A stretch of 64,000 bases of DNA from Natrinema amylolyticum (GTDB lineage: Archaea; Halobacteriota; Halobacteria; Halobacteriales; Natrialbaceae): assembly GCF_020515625.1 (NCBI RefSeq), contig NZ_JAIWPJ010000002.1, forward strand, positions 868,001-932,000, read 5' to 3'. Shown here piece after piece: positions 53,331 to 61,877 of this stretch. How positions within the stretch are numbered: the stretch's first letter is position 1; every line of letters begins with the position of its first letter. The notes under the pieces are model-generated. The model saw nothing but the letters and a program-made list of their open reading frames with translations, ran no database searches and had not been told where the DNA came from. The translations under genes were made by a program, and so were the position numbers.

Positions 53331-53975
53331 ATGTCTACCACCTACGAGGGAATCACGTTCGAGCGACCGGGCCACGCTAGCAAACGTCTCGAAACCCCCG
53401 ACGGGACCGTCATCTACGTCGATCCGTGGGGCGAGCAACTCGAGGACGAATCCGGCGACGGCGATATCGTCTTCGTCACGCACGACGATATGGACCACTA
53501 CGATCCGGCAGCGATCGAAGCCGTCGCGGGGCCGGACGCGACCGTCGCGATATACGAGGCCGTCGACACGAGCGACCTCGACCGCGACGTCGTGGACCTC
53601 CCGTACTCGGGCGAGACGACGGTCGACGGAATCAACGTCGAGACGGTTCCGGCGTACAACGACCCCGACGGGGACCATCTCGACGACGACGGCATGCCGT
53701 TCCACGCCGACGGCGAGGTGATCGGCCTCCTGCTGACGATCGACGGGACGACGGTCTTCCTCGAGCATCACGAGTCGATCACCGCGGACGTCTTCGTCCC
53801 GCCGATCGGCGGCCACTTCACGATGGATCGCAGCGAGGCTGCGGCGTTCGCCCGTAGCGTCGAGCCCGAACTGGTCCTGCCCGAGCACTACGACACGTTC
53901 GACCCGATCGAGACCGACGCCGAGGCGTTCGCCGACGACCTTGAGGCCGATGGGATTCGGGTCGAACTGTTCTGA
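53331..53975 (+). CDS. Metallo-beta-lactamase-fold hydrolase (UlaG-like)
   Basis: 214 residues. IVFVTHDDMDHYDPAAIEAV is the metal-binding motif 2 in the form HxxxDH, PYSGETTVDGINVETVPAYN precedes motif 3, DGTTVFLEHHESI replaces the usual THAGD segment, and VLPEHYDTF gives the last His. Resembles the UlaG/YtnP-like subfamily of small MBL hydrolases with unknown substrates. ATG 53331 starts at MSTTYEGITFERPGHAS, the conserved beginning. Gene precedes the molybdoenzyme operon but has its own TATA box. Confidence 0.82.
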   Translation: MSTTYEGITFERPGHASKRLETPDGTVIYVDPWGEQLEDESGDGDIVFVTHDDMDHYDPAAIEAVAGPDATVAIYEAVDTSDLDRDVVDLPYSGETTVDGINVETVPAYNDPDGDHLDDDGMPFHADGEVIGLLLTIDGTTVFLEHHESITADVFVPPIGGHFTMDRSEAAAFARSVEPELVLPEHYDTFDPIETDAEAFADDLEADGIRVELF

Positions 53976-54094
53976 ATGGGATCCTCGAGCAGCTGAGGTA
54001 CCACCGGGGCCGACGATACTCGTCCGCTCTTTCTCGAGACGGAGGCGTCTGATCGATCGCCGAGCGACTGCCGTCCGTCGTCGGGTTCGGTTCC

Positions 54095-54103
54095 CATATA
54101 AAG
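54095..54103 (+). promoter_or_regulatory. TATA box of the molybdoenzyme operon
   Basis: CATATAAAG, predicting transcription start near 54122-54126 and therefore an unusually long leader of about 105 nt before ATG 54233. Confidence 0.6.
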
Positions 54104-54126
54104 ACCCCCTATTAGCAGGATTTCAG

Positions 54127-54203
54127 CGGTAGCGTGCTCAACGCGTGGGAACGTGCGGGCTCGGTTAAAGAGTGTAGCGGCAAGGTCGTCCTGCATGCTA
54201 CCG
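54127..54203 (+). promoter_or_regulatory. Structured leader candidate of the molybdoenzyme operon
   Basis: CGGTAGCGTGC (54127-54137) pairs with GCATGCTACCG (54193-54203) over 11 bp with one G-U. A second pairing, GCAGGA (54115-54120) with TCCTGC (54189-54194), overlaps the first by 2 nt and is mutually exclusive at that edge. The first stem begins where the transcript is predicted to begin. Confidence 0.45.
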
Positions 54204-54232
54204 AAACGCTCCGCCACACGAGGTGGTCGGCG

Positions 54233-57200
54233 ATGAGTCTCTCGCGACGCGATTTCCTGGCGGCCGCCGGGACGGGGTCGGTCGGTGCCCTGCTCGGCTC
54301 CGCGTGGGGAGCGACGCAATCGGTCGACACCATCACGCAGGTCGACAACCCCCTCAAATCCTATCCCAACCGGGATTGGGAACAGGTCTATCACGACATC
54401 TACTCGTACGACAGGGTCGACTGGACGGTCTGTCACCCCAACTGTACGCAGTCGTGTGCGCTGAACTTCTACATGAAAAACGGGGTGCCGATCAGGGCCG
54501 AGCAGATCTACCACGAAGAGGAGGGAAGCCCCGGTCCGGGGAGTCCCGGCGGCTACGAGGAAGCGGGCGTCAGTCGCCACTGGAACCCGCGCGGGTGCAT
54601 GAAGGGGCTGACGCTCCACCGCCGGACGTTCGAACCGAGCCGGATCAAGTATCCCATGGTCCGTAAGGGCTGGGATCCCGACGACCCCAACCCGGAGGGG
54701 CGCGGCGAGGACGAGTTCGAACGCGTCTCCTGGGACGAGGCGATCGACCTGATCGCCGAGAAGATGGCGAGTCTCGAGGACGAGAAGCGGTTCCACATCT
54801 TCAACGCGATCAAGTCGGACGGACTGATCACGCGCCACGGTGCCGGGCGACGGCTGGCCTCGATCTTCGGCGGCTGCGAGTGGACGGAGTACGACTGGTA
54901 CGCCGACCTGCCGCCGGGCCACGTCATCACGACGGGCTATCAGACCAGCGACGCCGACGCGTCGGCCTGGCGGGCCGCTGACTACACCATCATTCAGGGG
55001 AAGAACCTGATCCACAACAAGCTCGCGGACAACCACTTCCTCCAGGAGACCCGCGAGCGCGGCGGGAAGATGGTCGGCGTCTACCCCGACTACTCGCCGA
55101 CGGTCCAGAAGTGCGACCGCTGGCTGCCCGTTCGGCCGGGCAGCGACCCCGCGTTCGCGCTGGGCGTGGCTCACGTCATCATCGACGAGGAGCTGTACGA
55201 CGCGGAGTTCATGCGGAAGTTCACGACCCTGCCGCTGTTGATCCGGCAGGACGACGGGAAGTACCTCCGCGCACACGAGGTCTTCCCGGACCACGAGCCG
55301 CCCGCCGAGGACAGCGAGGAACGCCACGAGGAGAACGACTGGGGCGACTTCGTCGCTCTCGATCAGAACGGCGACCCGGTCCCCGTCACCCGCGAAGAAG
55401 TGGGCGACGAGATGCCGGCGACGCCTCAGCTCGAGGTCGACACTGACCTCAGGCTGGCCGACGGGGAGTCGGTGGGCGTCCACACCGACTTCGTCCGCCA
55501 GAAGGCGAACATCCTGGAAAACTACGATCCGGAGACGGTCGAGGACATCACGACGATCCCGGCCGACGCGCTCCGGACGACCGCCCGGGAGTTCGCGGCT
55601 GCCGACAAGGGGCAGTGGTTCACCGGCGAGGGGATCAACCACTGGTTCCACTCGAACGACTCGCTCCAGCGGACGATCTTCTTCGTCCAGTCGATGCTCG
55701 GCAACATCGGCGAGCGAGGGGCCGGCTACTACAACTACTCCGGCCAGTACAAGATCGAACTGCTGGACGGCTACCCCTCCTACGTCAACCCCGACGGGAA
55801 CTCGGCCCACGGGATGTATCCCGGCTACGCGTTCGCCTTCTTCGGCGGCGAGAAGCTAGACGCCCACGAGATCCGCGGGGACTTCGACCGCGAACTCGAT
55901 CTCGTGCCACAGGGCGACGCCGAGGAGCCGGTGGTGCCGACGAACGCCGAGTCGTACACGATGTCGAAGCCGACGATCCTGTGGACGATGAACTGCAACC
56001 TCCTGAACCAGACCAAACATCAGGAGCACGTCATCGAGAACTTCGTCAAGCATCCCGACACGAGCAACGAGCTCTCGATCGTCTCGGACATGCACATGAC
56101 CTACTCCGCGCGCCACGCGGACATCGTGCTCCCGGTCCCCTCCTGGCTCGAGTGCGACTACCCCGACATCACCGTCGGGCCGGAGAACCCCTTCATCCAC
56201 ATGGACCACGGCGTCATGGACCCGATCTACGACACGAAACAGGACGGGGAAGCCATCGCGATGGTCGCGGAGAAACTCGACGAGAAGATCCCACCCGAGG
56301 AGCGCAACGTCGACTCCTACCGGGCGTACTTCGAGAAGTTCCTCGACGACGACGAGGACGTCCGCGACTACATCCAGCAGACGCTGGACGCGGGGATGAC
56401 GACCCGCGACATCGACGTGGAGGACATCGAGGACGGCCCGGAACGGCTCCAGCTGAAGACGTATCCGCGGATTCCCTTCTACTCCCAGATCAACGAAGAC
56501 CGGCCGTTCTACACCAAAACCGGCCGCATGGAGTTCCACAAGGAGGAAGACCGCTTCCTCGAGTTGGGCCGGGCCGATCTGGATCACATCGAGAGCCCCG
56601 AGGGGACGCCCTACGGGGTGAACAAGAAGTGGGACGAGGCGAAAGACGAGGAGAACCCGCTGTATCACGACGAGGAGTATCAGTTCTACTACAACACGCC
56701 CCATCCGAAGTACCGGACCCACTCCTCGTGGGGGATGACCGACTGGAACCTGATCTGGTCGTCGCGGGACTTCGGGTCGACCAACGCCGACCCTGAGGGG
56801 ACCGAGCGGCTGGTCGACGACTTCTCGTTCCCGCAGGGCGAGGGCGAGACGGAGGAGACGCCGCCGCTCGGCGAGGCGTTCGTCGAGATGCACCCCGAAG
56901 ACGCCGCGAATATCGACGTCGAGAACGGCGACTACGTTCGCATCAGCGGTAAACGGGGCGACCTCGTCGTCCGCGTGATGGTCAGCGAGCGCCAGCGGCC
57001 GCGCTCGGCCGGCGACATGGGCCAACTGACCCTCTGGCACGGCTGGTGGCCCCAGCAGTTCCCCGACGACGAGGAGAACGAGGACGGCGTGAAGGGGTAC
57101 AACGTCACGACGAACATCTGGCTCGATCCGGCCCAAGAGACCGACGACCTCGTTCACAAGGCCGTCTTCGGGGATCCGAACATTTCCGAACACGTCGAGG

Positions 57201-57394
57201 ACGACATCGCGTGGAAGGGGGCCGAACTCGAGCACGGGTACGAAGAGACCGTCTGGGCACCGACCGGCACGAACCGGGACGACCTCGTGGAAGTCGAGAA
57301 GTACGAGGAGGCGGACTGGTGGCCGGGCGACGCGCGGAAAGACGAGTTAGTGCAGGACTACATCGGCGGTTCGCTGCAGGGAGGTGACAGCTGA
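54233..57394 (+). CDS. Type II DMSO-reductase-family molybdoenzyme, catalytic subunit
   Basis: 1053 residues, exported by Tat (LSRRDFLAAAGTGSVGALLG). Binds bis-MGD molybdenum and one 4Fe-4S cluster: Cys67, Cys71, Cys75 and Cys122 in the order CHPNCTQSC and NPRGC. NarG has His at the first of these positions; here it is Cys, as in the selenate/chlorate/dimethylsulfide dehydrogenase group. EYDWYADLPP near residue 220 contains the Asp expected to ligate Mo, the type II hallmark. Reaction unknown: oxidation or reduction of an oxyanion, sulfide, or hydrocarbon are all possible. First gene of an eight-gene operon, sharing one base with the beta-subunit ATG. ATG 54233 gives the Tat signal; a GTG at 54134 is closer to the predicted transcript start but gives an implausible N-terminus. 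Confidence 0.93.
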   Translation: MSLSRRDFLAAAGTGSVGALLGSAWGATQSVDTITQVDNPLKSYPNRDWEQVYHDIYSYDRVDWTVCHPNCTQSCALNFYMKNGVPIRAEQIYHEEEGSPGPGSPGGYEEAGVSRHWNPRGCMKGLTLHRRTFEPSRIKYPMVRKGWDPDDPNPEGRGEDEFERVSWDEAIDLIAEKMASLEDEKRFHIFNAIKSDGLITRHGAGRRLASIFGGCEWTEYDWYADLPPGHVITTGYQTSDADASAWRAADYTIIQGKNLIHNKLADNHFLQETRERGGKMVGVYPDYSPTVQKCDRWLPVRPGSDPAFALGVAHVIIDEELYDAEFMRKFTTLPLLIRQDDGKYLRAHEVFPDHEPPAEDSEERHEENDWGDFVALDQNGDPVPVTREEVGDEMPATPQLEVDTDLRLADGESVGVHTDFVRQKANILENYDPETVEDITTIPADALRTTAREFAAADKGQWFTGEGINHWFHSNDSLQRTIFFVQSMLGNIGERGAGYYNYSGQYKIELLDGYPSYVNPDGNSAHGMYPGYAFAFFGGEKLDAHEIRGDFDRELDLVPQGDAEEPVVPTNAESYTMSKPTILWTMNCNLLNQTKHQEHVIENFVKHPDTSNELSIVSDMHMTYSARHADIVLPVPSWLECDYPDITVGPENPFIHMDHGVMDPIYDTKQDGEAIAMVAEKLDEKIPPEERNVDSYRAYFEKFLDDDEDVRDYIQQTLDAGMTTRDIDVEDIEDGPERLQLKTYPRIPFYSQINEDRPFYTKTGRMEFHKEEDRFLELGRADLDHIESPEGTPYGVNKKWDEAKDEENPLYHDEEYQFYYNTPHPKYRTHSSWGMTDWNLIWSSRDFGSTNADPEGTERLVDDFSFPQGEGETEETPPLGEAFVEMHPEDAANIDVENGDYVRISGKRGDLVVRVMVSERQRPRSAGDMGQLTLWHGWWPQQFPDDEENEDGVKGYNVTTNIWLDPAQETDDLVHKAVFGDPNISEHVEDDIAWKGAELEHGYEETVWAPTGTNRDDLVEVEKYEEADWWPGDARKDELVQDYIGGSLQGGDS

Positions 57395-58575
57395 TGCCGG
57401 AAACATACAATCCACAACTCGGGCGCGAGCACAGCTATCCGTACGAACACCGCGAGGAGGAGCGCGACTGGCACTGGGGGATGATCATCAACATCAACCG
57501 GTGTATCAACTGCAACACCTGCTCCTTTGCCTGTAAGTCCACGTGGACGAGCGGGGAGGGCGAGGAGTACATGTGGTGGATGAACGTCGAGACCGAGCCC
57601 TACGGCGGCTACCCGATGGGCTGGGACATGCGCCTGCTCGACGACTTGGGGAAAGACGAGACGATCTTCGAGGCCGCCGAGGACGGCGAGCGAGTCAAAG
57701 GGTACGTCGCGCAGAAAGAGGAGTGGGAGTACCCCGCGCTGGGCGACGATCAGGTCCACGGCGAGTACCCCACCGGCGACGTCGTCGAGAGCGACCTCGA
57801 GGAAGACGAGTACCACGACATGTGGCAGTTCTACCTGCCGCGGCTCTGTAACCACTGCAAGAACCCCGCCTGTCTGGCGGCGTGTCCGCGGAAGGCGATC
57901 TACAAGCGAGAGGAGGACGGCATCGTCCTGCTCGACCAGGAGCGGTGTCGGGGTTACCGCAAGTGCGTGAAGTCGTGTCCGTACCACAAGCCGATGTACA
58001 ACCCCGAGACGGGCGTCTCGGAGAAGCCGGTCGGCTGCTTCCCGCGCATCGAGGAGGGGAACGTTCCGCGGTGTGTCTCCTCCTGTATCGGGAAGACGCG
58101 CCTCCACGGGAACATCAATCGCGGTCCCGACGCCGGCCACCCCAACGGGAACACGTCCGCGGCGGCCGGTCGGAGCCCGGTCAACTACCTCGCCAAGAGC
58201 GACGAGAAGATCGCGCTCCCGCTGTACCCGCAGTTCGGGACCCGGCCGCAGGTGTTCTACATGCCGCCGTACCACGTGCCGCCGGAGTTCCTCACCCAGA
58301 TGTTCACGCCGAACACCGAGGAGAAGCGCAACGACTGGCCCGGCAGCACCTTCGAGGAGTCGATCAAGATCGTCCAGGACCGCGTCCGGAACCCGAGCCA
58401 CCACGTGCTCGGCATCCTCCAGTTGTTCGGCGCGACCACCCGCCTCATCGAGACCTACACCGTCAAAGAACACCGCGTGAAGGGGTGGGACCGCAAGGGG
58501 AACAAGGTCGTCGACATGCCCTTCGAGGAGGAGATGGAGGTCCGCGAGGGCGAGATGTGGACCAATCAGCCATAG
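57394..58575 (+). CDS. Four-cluster iron-sulfur subunit of the molybdoenzyme
   Basis: 393 residues, electron-transfer subunit (NarH/DdhB/SerB/EbdB type). Motifs: CINCNTCSFAC (Cys37, 40, 43, 47), CNHCKNPACLAACP, CRGYRKCVKSCPY and a late CVSSC. In the third motif Tyr stands where a Cys would complete the group, predicting three 4Fe-4S and one 3Fe-4S cluster as in the family. No signal peptide, so it should be exported bound to the Tat-tagged catalytic subunit. Confidence 0.93.
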   Translation: MPETYNPQLGREHSYPYEHREEERDWHWGMIININRCINCNTCSFACKSTWTSGEGEEYMWWMNVETEPYGGYPMGWDMRLLDDLGKDETIFEAAEDGERVKGYVAQKEEWEYPALGDDQVHGEYPTGDVVESDLEEDEYHDMWQFYLPRLCNHCKNPACLAACPRKAIYKREEDGIVLLDQERCRGYRKCVKSCPYHKPMYNPETGVSEKPVGCFPRIEEGNVPRCVSSCIGKTRLHGNINRGPDAGHPNGNTSAAAGRSPVNYLAKSDEKIALPLYPQFGTRPQVFYMPPYHVPPEFLTQMFTPNTEEKRNDWPGSTFEESIKIVQDRVRNPSHHVLGILQLFGATTRLIETYTVKEHRVKGWDRKGNKVVDMPFEEEMEVREGEMWTNQP

Positions 58576-58579
58576 GACA

Positions 58580-59281
58580 ATGACACCGAACACCACAACG
58601 GAGTCCGAGTACCACGCCGCGCGGGCCACGCTGTACTGCGCCGCCGCCGCGGTGTTCACCTACCCGACCAACGATACCGTTCGCGAACTGCTCGACCCCG
58701 AGGCCCGTGAGGGGATCGAACGCGCCGCCGAACGGCTCACCGTCGCCGACGAGGCGACCGCGCTGCTCGAGGCCTTCGAGGAGACGCCCGTCGCGGACCT
58801 CGAGTCGGCCTACAACGAGCTGTTCGGCCTCCCCAGCGACGACGGCACCTACGCGGTGATCCCCTACGAGGCCCACTACACGACCCGCGACGAGATCAGC
58901 AGCGAGCAGCGCCGGATCGCGACCGTCGTCGGGCTCATGGAGGAGTTCGGCCTCGAGCCCAGCGACGACTTCGCCGAGCGTCAGGATCACGTCGCCGCCG
59001 AACTCGAGCTGGCGCAGGTGCTCGCCGGCCAGCGGGCCGTCGCGCTCGAGTCGGGCGAGCCCGTCGCGGCCGAGCGCGTCGAGAAGGCCGAGGCGACGGT
59101 GCTGGCCGATCACCTCGTCGAGTTCGTGCCGGCGCTGGCCCACGACCTGCGACGGGCGACGGACGAAGACGCGTACGTCGCCGCGGCGAACCTCGTCGAA
59201 GCGCTGGTGAGCTACGATAACGGGAAGCATCCCGATCCGACCGTCTCGGCGGACGCAGCGAACGGAGGTGAGGCCCCGTGA
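58580..59281 (+). CDS. TorD/DmsD-family molybdoenzyme chaperone
   Basis: 233 residues, all-helical. AARATLYCAAAAVFTYPTND and LESAYNELFGLPSDDGTYAV are the family start and the conserved middle, with VIPYEAHYTT matching the E-x-x-Y region. It should hold the catalytic subunit for cofactor insertion and proofread its Tat signal. A fourth-position chaperone between B and C is the order of the ser/ddh/clr operons. Overlaps the next gene by 4 nt. Confidence 0.88.
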   Translation: MTPNTTTESEYHAARATLYCAAAAVFTYPTNDTVRELLDPEAREGIERAAERLTVADEATALLEAFEETPVADLESAYNELFGLPSDDGTYAVIPYEAHYTTRDEISSEQRRIATVVGLMEEFGLEPSDDFAERQDHVAAELELAQVLAGQRAVALESGEPVAAERVEKAEATVLADHLVEFVPALAHDLRRATDEDAYVAAANLVEALVSYDNGKHPDPTVSADAANGGEAP

Positions 59282-60318
59282 GCTCGCGGTCCGTCGAGAT
59301 CGGACCGGTCTCGATCGACCGCAACGCGGCGCGGCGCGCGACGCAGCTGGCCGCGATCGTGCTGTGCCTGATGATGATGCTCCAAGTCGCAGTGGTCACC
59401 GTCCTCACCGTCGGCCCGCAGCCGCTGAGCTCCGTCAACGAGGTGCCCTCGGAGCCGAACGCCGCCGCGTGGGAGGACGCGCCGACCGAAACGGTAGCGC
59501 TCGACAACCAACAGATGGTGCCCCCGTACGGCGGCGGGAGCGTCGACAACGTGACGGTGCAGGCGGTGACCAACGACACGCACGTCGCCTTCCGCATGGA
59601 GTGGGAGGACCCGACCGCGGACACGGAGATCAACGAGCCCAACGCCTACAGCGACGCCGCGGCGATCATGCTCCGGAGCGGGAGCGAGCCGCCGATCACC
59701 ATGGGCGCGAACGGGGATCCGGTCAACATCTGGTACTGGCGCTCGAGCTGGCAGCACTCGGAGTCCGATCCGGGCGGTGACATGTACTCGTACCCGCACC
59801 CGGACAATCAGACGAAGCCGGGACAGGCGGCCGGAAACCCGCTCTCGCAGTCGAGCTACAACCGGTACGGGCAGAACTACTACGCCACCGGCTACGGCTC
59901 GCTGACCAACGCGGAGACTCAGCCCGTCGCGGCGAACGGCGAGCGGACCGACGACGGCTGGGCGGTCGTGTTCCAGCGCGAGCACGAGGCCAGCGGCGAA
60001 CACGACGCCGCCTTCGAGGACGGCGAGCAGATGTATCTCACGTACGCCGTCTGGGACGGGAACGCAGACGAAGCCAACGGCGAGAAGTCGCTGTCGTACC
60101 AGTTCCTCACCCTCGACACCGACGACGGGACGCTCAGCGCGGCAGATGATGACGACGGCGGTGACGGCAACGAGACGAACGGTGACGACGGCGGTGCCGC
60201 GACCAGCGCGACCGACTCGGCGCTCTGGCTGGCCGGGGCCGCGACGAACTGGCCCGCCGCGCTCGTCATCGCGACGGTCGCGGCGTGGCTCGTCAGCTAC
60301 TGGAGGCTCAAAGAATGA
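59278..60318 (+). CDS. Membrane-anchored haem-b-type (ethylbenzene dehydrogenase-related) gamma subunit
   Basis: 346 residues from GTG 59278. An N-terminal helix (LAAIVLCLMMMLQVAVVTVL, about residues 22-44), an extracytoplasmic domain, and a C-terminal helix (PAALVIATVAAWLVSYWRL). The domain has VTNDTHVAFRMEWEDPT, and DGWAVVFQREHEASGEHDAA with QMYLTYAVWDGNADEANGEK, matching the EB_dh haem-b domain pattern with a Met available for haem. The relatives SerC, DdhC and ClrC are soluble; here both ends are membrane helices. A Glu/Asp-rich linker precedes the last helix. The haem ligands are inferred, not certain. Confidence 0.82.
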   Translation: MSSRSVEIGPVSIDRNAARRATQLAAIVLCLMMMLQVAVVTVLTVGPQPLSSVNEVPSEPNAAAWEDAPTETVALDNQQMVPPYGGGSVDNVTVQAVTNDTHVAFRMEWEDPTADTEINEPNAYSDAAAIMLRSGSEPPITMGANGDPVNIWYWRSSWQHSESDPGGDMYSYPHPDNQTKPGQAAGNPLSQSSYNRYGQNYYATGYGSLTNAETQPVAANGERTDDGWAVVFQREHEASGEHDAAFEDGEQMYLTYAVWDGNADEANGEKSLSYQFLTLDTDDGTLSAADDDDGGDGNETNGDDGGAATSATDSALWLAGAATNWPAALVIATVAAWLVSYWRLKE

Positions 60319-61220
60319 CCGACTACGCCAACCGAAGTGCCCGCGGCCGGGCACCCGACGACGACGAGGCAACGCTCCGATCGCGACTCGAGTCCGATCG
60401 CGAACGCGATCGCCGACGCGGCGCGCTCGGGCTGGTCGATCTGGCCGACGACGGCGGCCTGACACCGGCGACGATCGCGGGACTCGCCGAGGTGGTCCGC
60501 GAGGACGACTCGGCGGACGTGAGACAGTTCGCCGTCGAGGCGCTTGGGCTCGCCGCCAGCGCCGCCGACTCGAGCGGGGCGGACGCGGCCGCCGAGGCGA
60601 TCCGACCGGCGCTGGCCGACGATCACGAGTGGGTCCGCGCCGAGGCCGTCGTCGCGCAATCGCGGGCCGCGCCCGGGACCGAGGAGCCCCTCCGCGCGGC
60701 CCTCGAGGACGACAGCGGCTGGGTGCGGCGCAACGCCGTCATCGCCCTGTCGAAAACGGGCGCAGCGTCGCAGGAGCTACTGATCGAACGGATCAAGACA
60801 GACCCCCACTCCGGCGTTCGGGAGTACGCGGCCGACTACCTGCGCGAGTACGCCGACGACGTCGGCGAGACCGTTCGGATCCTCGCCGCGGTGCTGGCCC
60901 GCGATCCGGAGGCGTTCGTCCGGGCGAAGGCCGCGACCAGCCTCGGCGACCTCGGAACCGATCGGGCCGAGGAGGTCCTCGAGCGCCACGGCCTGAACGA
61001 CCGCAGCGACGACGTGCGACGGTCGGCGAAGCGGGCGCTCGCGACGGCCCGCGGCGTCGACCCCGAGCAGATCGACGCCGGACTGGACGGCGACGCCGCG
61101 CCCGGCGGCGGACCGGGATCGCGGCGGGAGCGAGAACGGCAGGGTCCCGGTCCGGGACGCCGGCAGGGGCCGGCCGGCTCGATCGACGGGCTGACCCAGG
61201 GACAGCGTGATCGACGATGA
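60315..61220 (+). CDS. HEAT-repeat protein of the molybdoenzyme operon
   Basis: 301 residues; ATG 60315 overlaps the previous gene by 4 nt. Five or so PBS-lyase-type HEAT repeats, visible as DSADVRQFAVEALGLAAS, DHEWVRAEAVVAQSRA, DSGWVRRNAVIALSKTGA, HSGVREYAADYLREYADD and DPEAFVRAKAATSLGDLG. The last 60 residues are Gly/Arg-rich and disordered. No signal peptide. HEAT proteins act as scaffolds; here an assembly role is plausible, by context only. Confidence 0.85.
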   Translation: MTDYANRSARGRAPDDDEATLRSRLESDRERDRRRGALGLVDLADDGGLTPATIAGLAEVVREDDSADVRQFAVEALGLAASAADSSGADAAAEAIRPALADDHEWVRAEAVVAQSRAAPGTEEPLRAALEDDSGWVRRNAVIALSKTGAASQELLIERIKTDPHSGVREYAADYLREYADDVGETVRILAAVLARDPEAFVRAKAATSLGDLGTDRAEEVLERHGLNDRSDDVRRSAKRALATARGVDPEQIDAGLDGDAAPGGGPGSRRERERQGPGPGRRQGPAGSIDGLTQGQRDRR

Positions 61221-61876
61221 CCTACGAACTCGACAGCACACCCGCGGACGAGCCACACGCGACGGACGAATCGCACGCGAACCACGACCGAGACCCGGAC
61301 GAGGGCTGTACGACCGAGAGCAGCGCCGCGGGATCGGGCCTCGAGGAGTCGCTCGGCGTCACGATTCCGGACGACCACGTCGGCGCGTTCGTCGCGCAGG
61401 CGTTCGAGGACGTCGAGCGCTCGACGGAGTGGACCGAAGCCGTCGACGCCGTCGTCCCCGACGACGCCCGCGACGCCTGGCGGTCGCTCTCGGCGCGGGA
61501 CCAGGTCGTCGAACTGCTGGAGATGGCCGACGAGTTCGATCGGCGGGCCACCGAGTCGCTCGAGGCGATTCCGCTCGACCGGGGCGGTCTCGACGACGAC
61601 CTGCGCGAGCGGTTCGACGAGGCGAAGCGGCTGCGTCGCAACGCCGACATCCTCCGCGACGGAATCGCGGCGGGGTACGCCGAGGGACGCGTGAGCGACG
61701 AGGAACTGGTCGCCGCCGTCGAGGCCTTCGAGTTCGACACCGCGGTGATCGCCGAACGCGAAGACGAATTGGACTCGGTCGCCAACGCGTACGACCTCGA
61801 CTTCCGCCCCTACGGCGGGACGCTGATGACCGAGCGCGAACCCGACGAAGACGCCGACGAATTCGAGGCCTGGTAA
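61217..61876 (+). CDS. Unknown protein of the molybdoenzyme operon
   Basis: 219 residues, no recognised family. A 45-residue His/Asp/Glu-rich disordered start precedes a mainly helical domain (GAFVAQAFEDVERSTEWTEA, LSARDQVVELLEMADEFDRR, RLRRNADILRDGIAAGYAEG). A single Cys (Cys35). No signal or membrane segment. Overlaps the HEAT gene by 4 nt and ends one base before the ATPase gene, so it is tightly locked into the operon. Possibly a chaperone or assembly partner. Confidence 0.75.
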   Translation: MTYELDSTPADEPHATDESHANHDRDPDEGCTTESSAAGSGLEESLGVTIPDDHVGAFVAQAFEDVERSTEWTEAVDAVVPDDARDAWRSLSARDQVVELLEMADEFDRRATESLEAIPLDRGGLDDDLRERFDEAKRLRRNADILRDGIAAGYAEGRVSDEELVAAVEAFEFDTAVIAEREDELDSVANAYDLDFRPYGGTLMTEREPDEDADEFEAW

Positions 61877-61877
61877 C

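Noticed and set aside
53888-55810. 640-codon minus-strand frame opposite the molybdoenzyme catalytic gene
   Set aside because: Antisense shadow; the plus strand has the Tat signal, cluster Cys and the Mo-ligand motif.
54233-57394. Identification as a respiratory nitrate reductase NarG
   Set aside because: The FS0 ligand is Cys rather than His, the operon has an A-B-D-C order with an EB_dh-type gamma subunit, and no NarI-like cytochrome b is present.
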